NCBI GenBank assembly: GCA_028696635.1 | Contig: JAQVGR010000135.1 | Coordinates: 1 to 5,698, forward strand | Direction: 5' to 3' | Source of the DNA: Candidatus Krumholzibacteriia bacterium | GTDB taxonomy: Bacteria; Krumholzibacteriota; Krumholzibacteriia; Krumholzibacteriales; Krumholzibacteriaceae | Length of the DNA: 5,698 nucleotides | Notes under the pieces: model-generated | The model's input: the letters and a program-made list of their open reading frames with translations, nothing else | Told to the model about the DNA's origin: nothing | The model's database searches: none | Shown: positions 5,511 to 5,698 of the stretch, piece by piece | Layout: each line of letters starts with the position of its first letter | Numbering within the stretch: position 1 is the stretch's first letter | Translations under genes and position numbers: made by a program

Positions 5511-5698
5511 CTATCGCGTGAACAGCCCGACGGTCTCGACGTGAAAGGTCCCCGGAAAGAGATCGATCACGTGGATCTGCGCCGGATGGTACGAGGCCTC
5601 CGCGAGCCGCCTCGCGTCGCGCGCGAAGGTCGGCGGATCGCACGAGACCATGACGATCTCGGCGGGCCGGAGCTTCACGATCGCCCGCAGCACCTCGG
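5511..5698 (-). CDS. TrmA/RlmD-type RNA (uracil-C5)-methyltransferase, C-terminal fragment (RlmD-like)
   Basis: This is the last ~62 residues of a SAM-dependent enzyme that makes 5-methyluridine in tRNA or 23S rRNA; the 5' part lies beyond the right edge. A GTG at 5693 could be read as a start, but the frame runs on to the edge and the motifs are C-terminal, so it is an internal Val. VSCDPPTFARD contains the catalytic Cys (codon 5640-5642), equivalent to the Cys of YVSCNPATLARD in E. coli RumA/RlmD. IDLFPGTFHVETVGLF contains the conserved FP.T.HvE motif with the Glu that acts as general base (codon 5535-5537). Both key residues are intact and the protein ends at the usual place. RlmD, RlmC and TrmA cannot be told apart from this part. 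It converges with phosphofructokinase, with 39 bases between the stop codons and no strong hairpin there. Confidence 0.88.
   Translation of the reverse strand, partial: EVLRAIVKLRPAEIVMVSCDPPTFARDARRLAEASYHPAQIHVIDLFPGTFHVETVGLFTR

Overview
The window is GC-rich, gene-dense bacterial DNA with five protein-coding genes, two of them cut by the window edges. No tRNA, rRNA, insertion sequence or CRISPR array is visible. Codon use is strongly GC3-biased but still uses AGG/AGA (Arg) and ATA (Ile). The gene types are a secreted S9 peptidase with a thioredoxin-like tail, a thioredoxin lipoprotein and a PPi-type phosphofructokinase. Together they suggest a Gram-negative bacterium, perhaps a high-GC lineage of the FCB superphylum or a neighbour (Krumholzibacteriota/Eisenbacteria-like). 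That placement is a weak inference; nothing here is a taxonomic marker.

Layout: (1) 1-365, plus strand: the C-terminal end of a major facilitator superfamily transporter. (2) 351-376: a strong GC hairpin that overlaps the end of that gene and separates it from the convergent peptidase. (3) 381-3530, minus strand: a 1049-residue secreted protein. It has a signal peptide, a beta-sandwich-like N-domain, a beta-propeller and an S9 alpha/beta-hydrolase with an intact Ser-Asp-His triad. A Gly/Ala/Pro linker then leads to a C-terminal thioredoxin-like domain that lacks the second active-site Cys and the cis-Pro. (4) 3531-3787: a divergent intergenic region with one candidate promoter in each direction. 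An 8-bp inverted repeat sits exactly between the -35 and -10 of the rightward promoter. (5) 3788-4318, plus: a thioredoxin-fold lipoprotein with an intact CxxC. (6) 4392-5471, plus: a group-III 6-phosphofructokinase carrying the Asp/Lys residues typical of pyrophosphate-dependent enzymes. (7) 5511-5698, minus: the C-terminal end of a TrmA/RlmD-type RNA m5U methyltransferase.

Two genes, the peptidase and the lipoprotein, are read outward from a shared control region, and both carry thioredoxin-fold domains predicted to lie outside the cytoplasm. A shared role in envelope protein processing or thiol handling is an inference. Phosphofructokinase and the RNA methyltransferase are housekeeping genes with no evident link to the others. 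The most notable features are the peptidase-thioredoxin fusion with a degenerate redox site, the operator-like palindrome and the hairpin with a stop codon in its tetraloop. None proves a new system.
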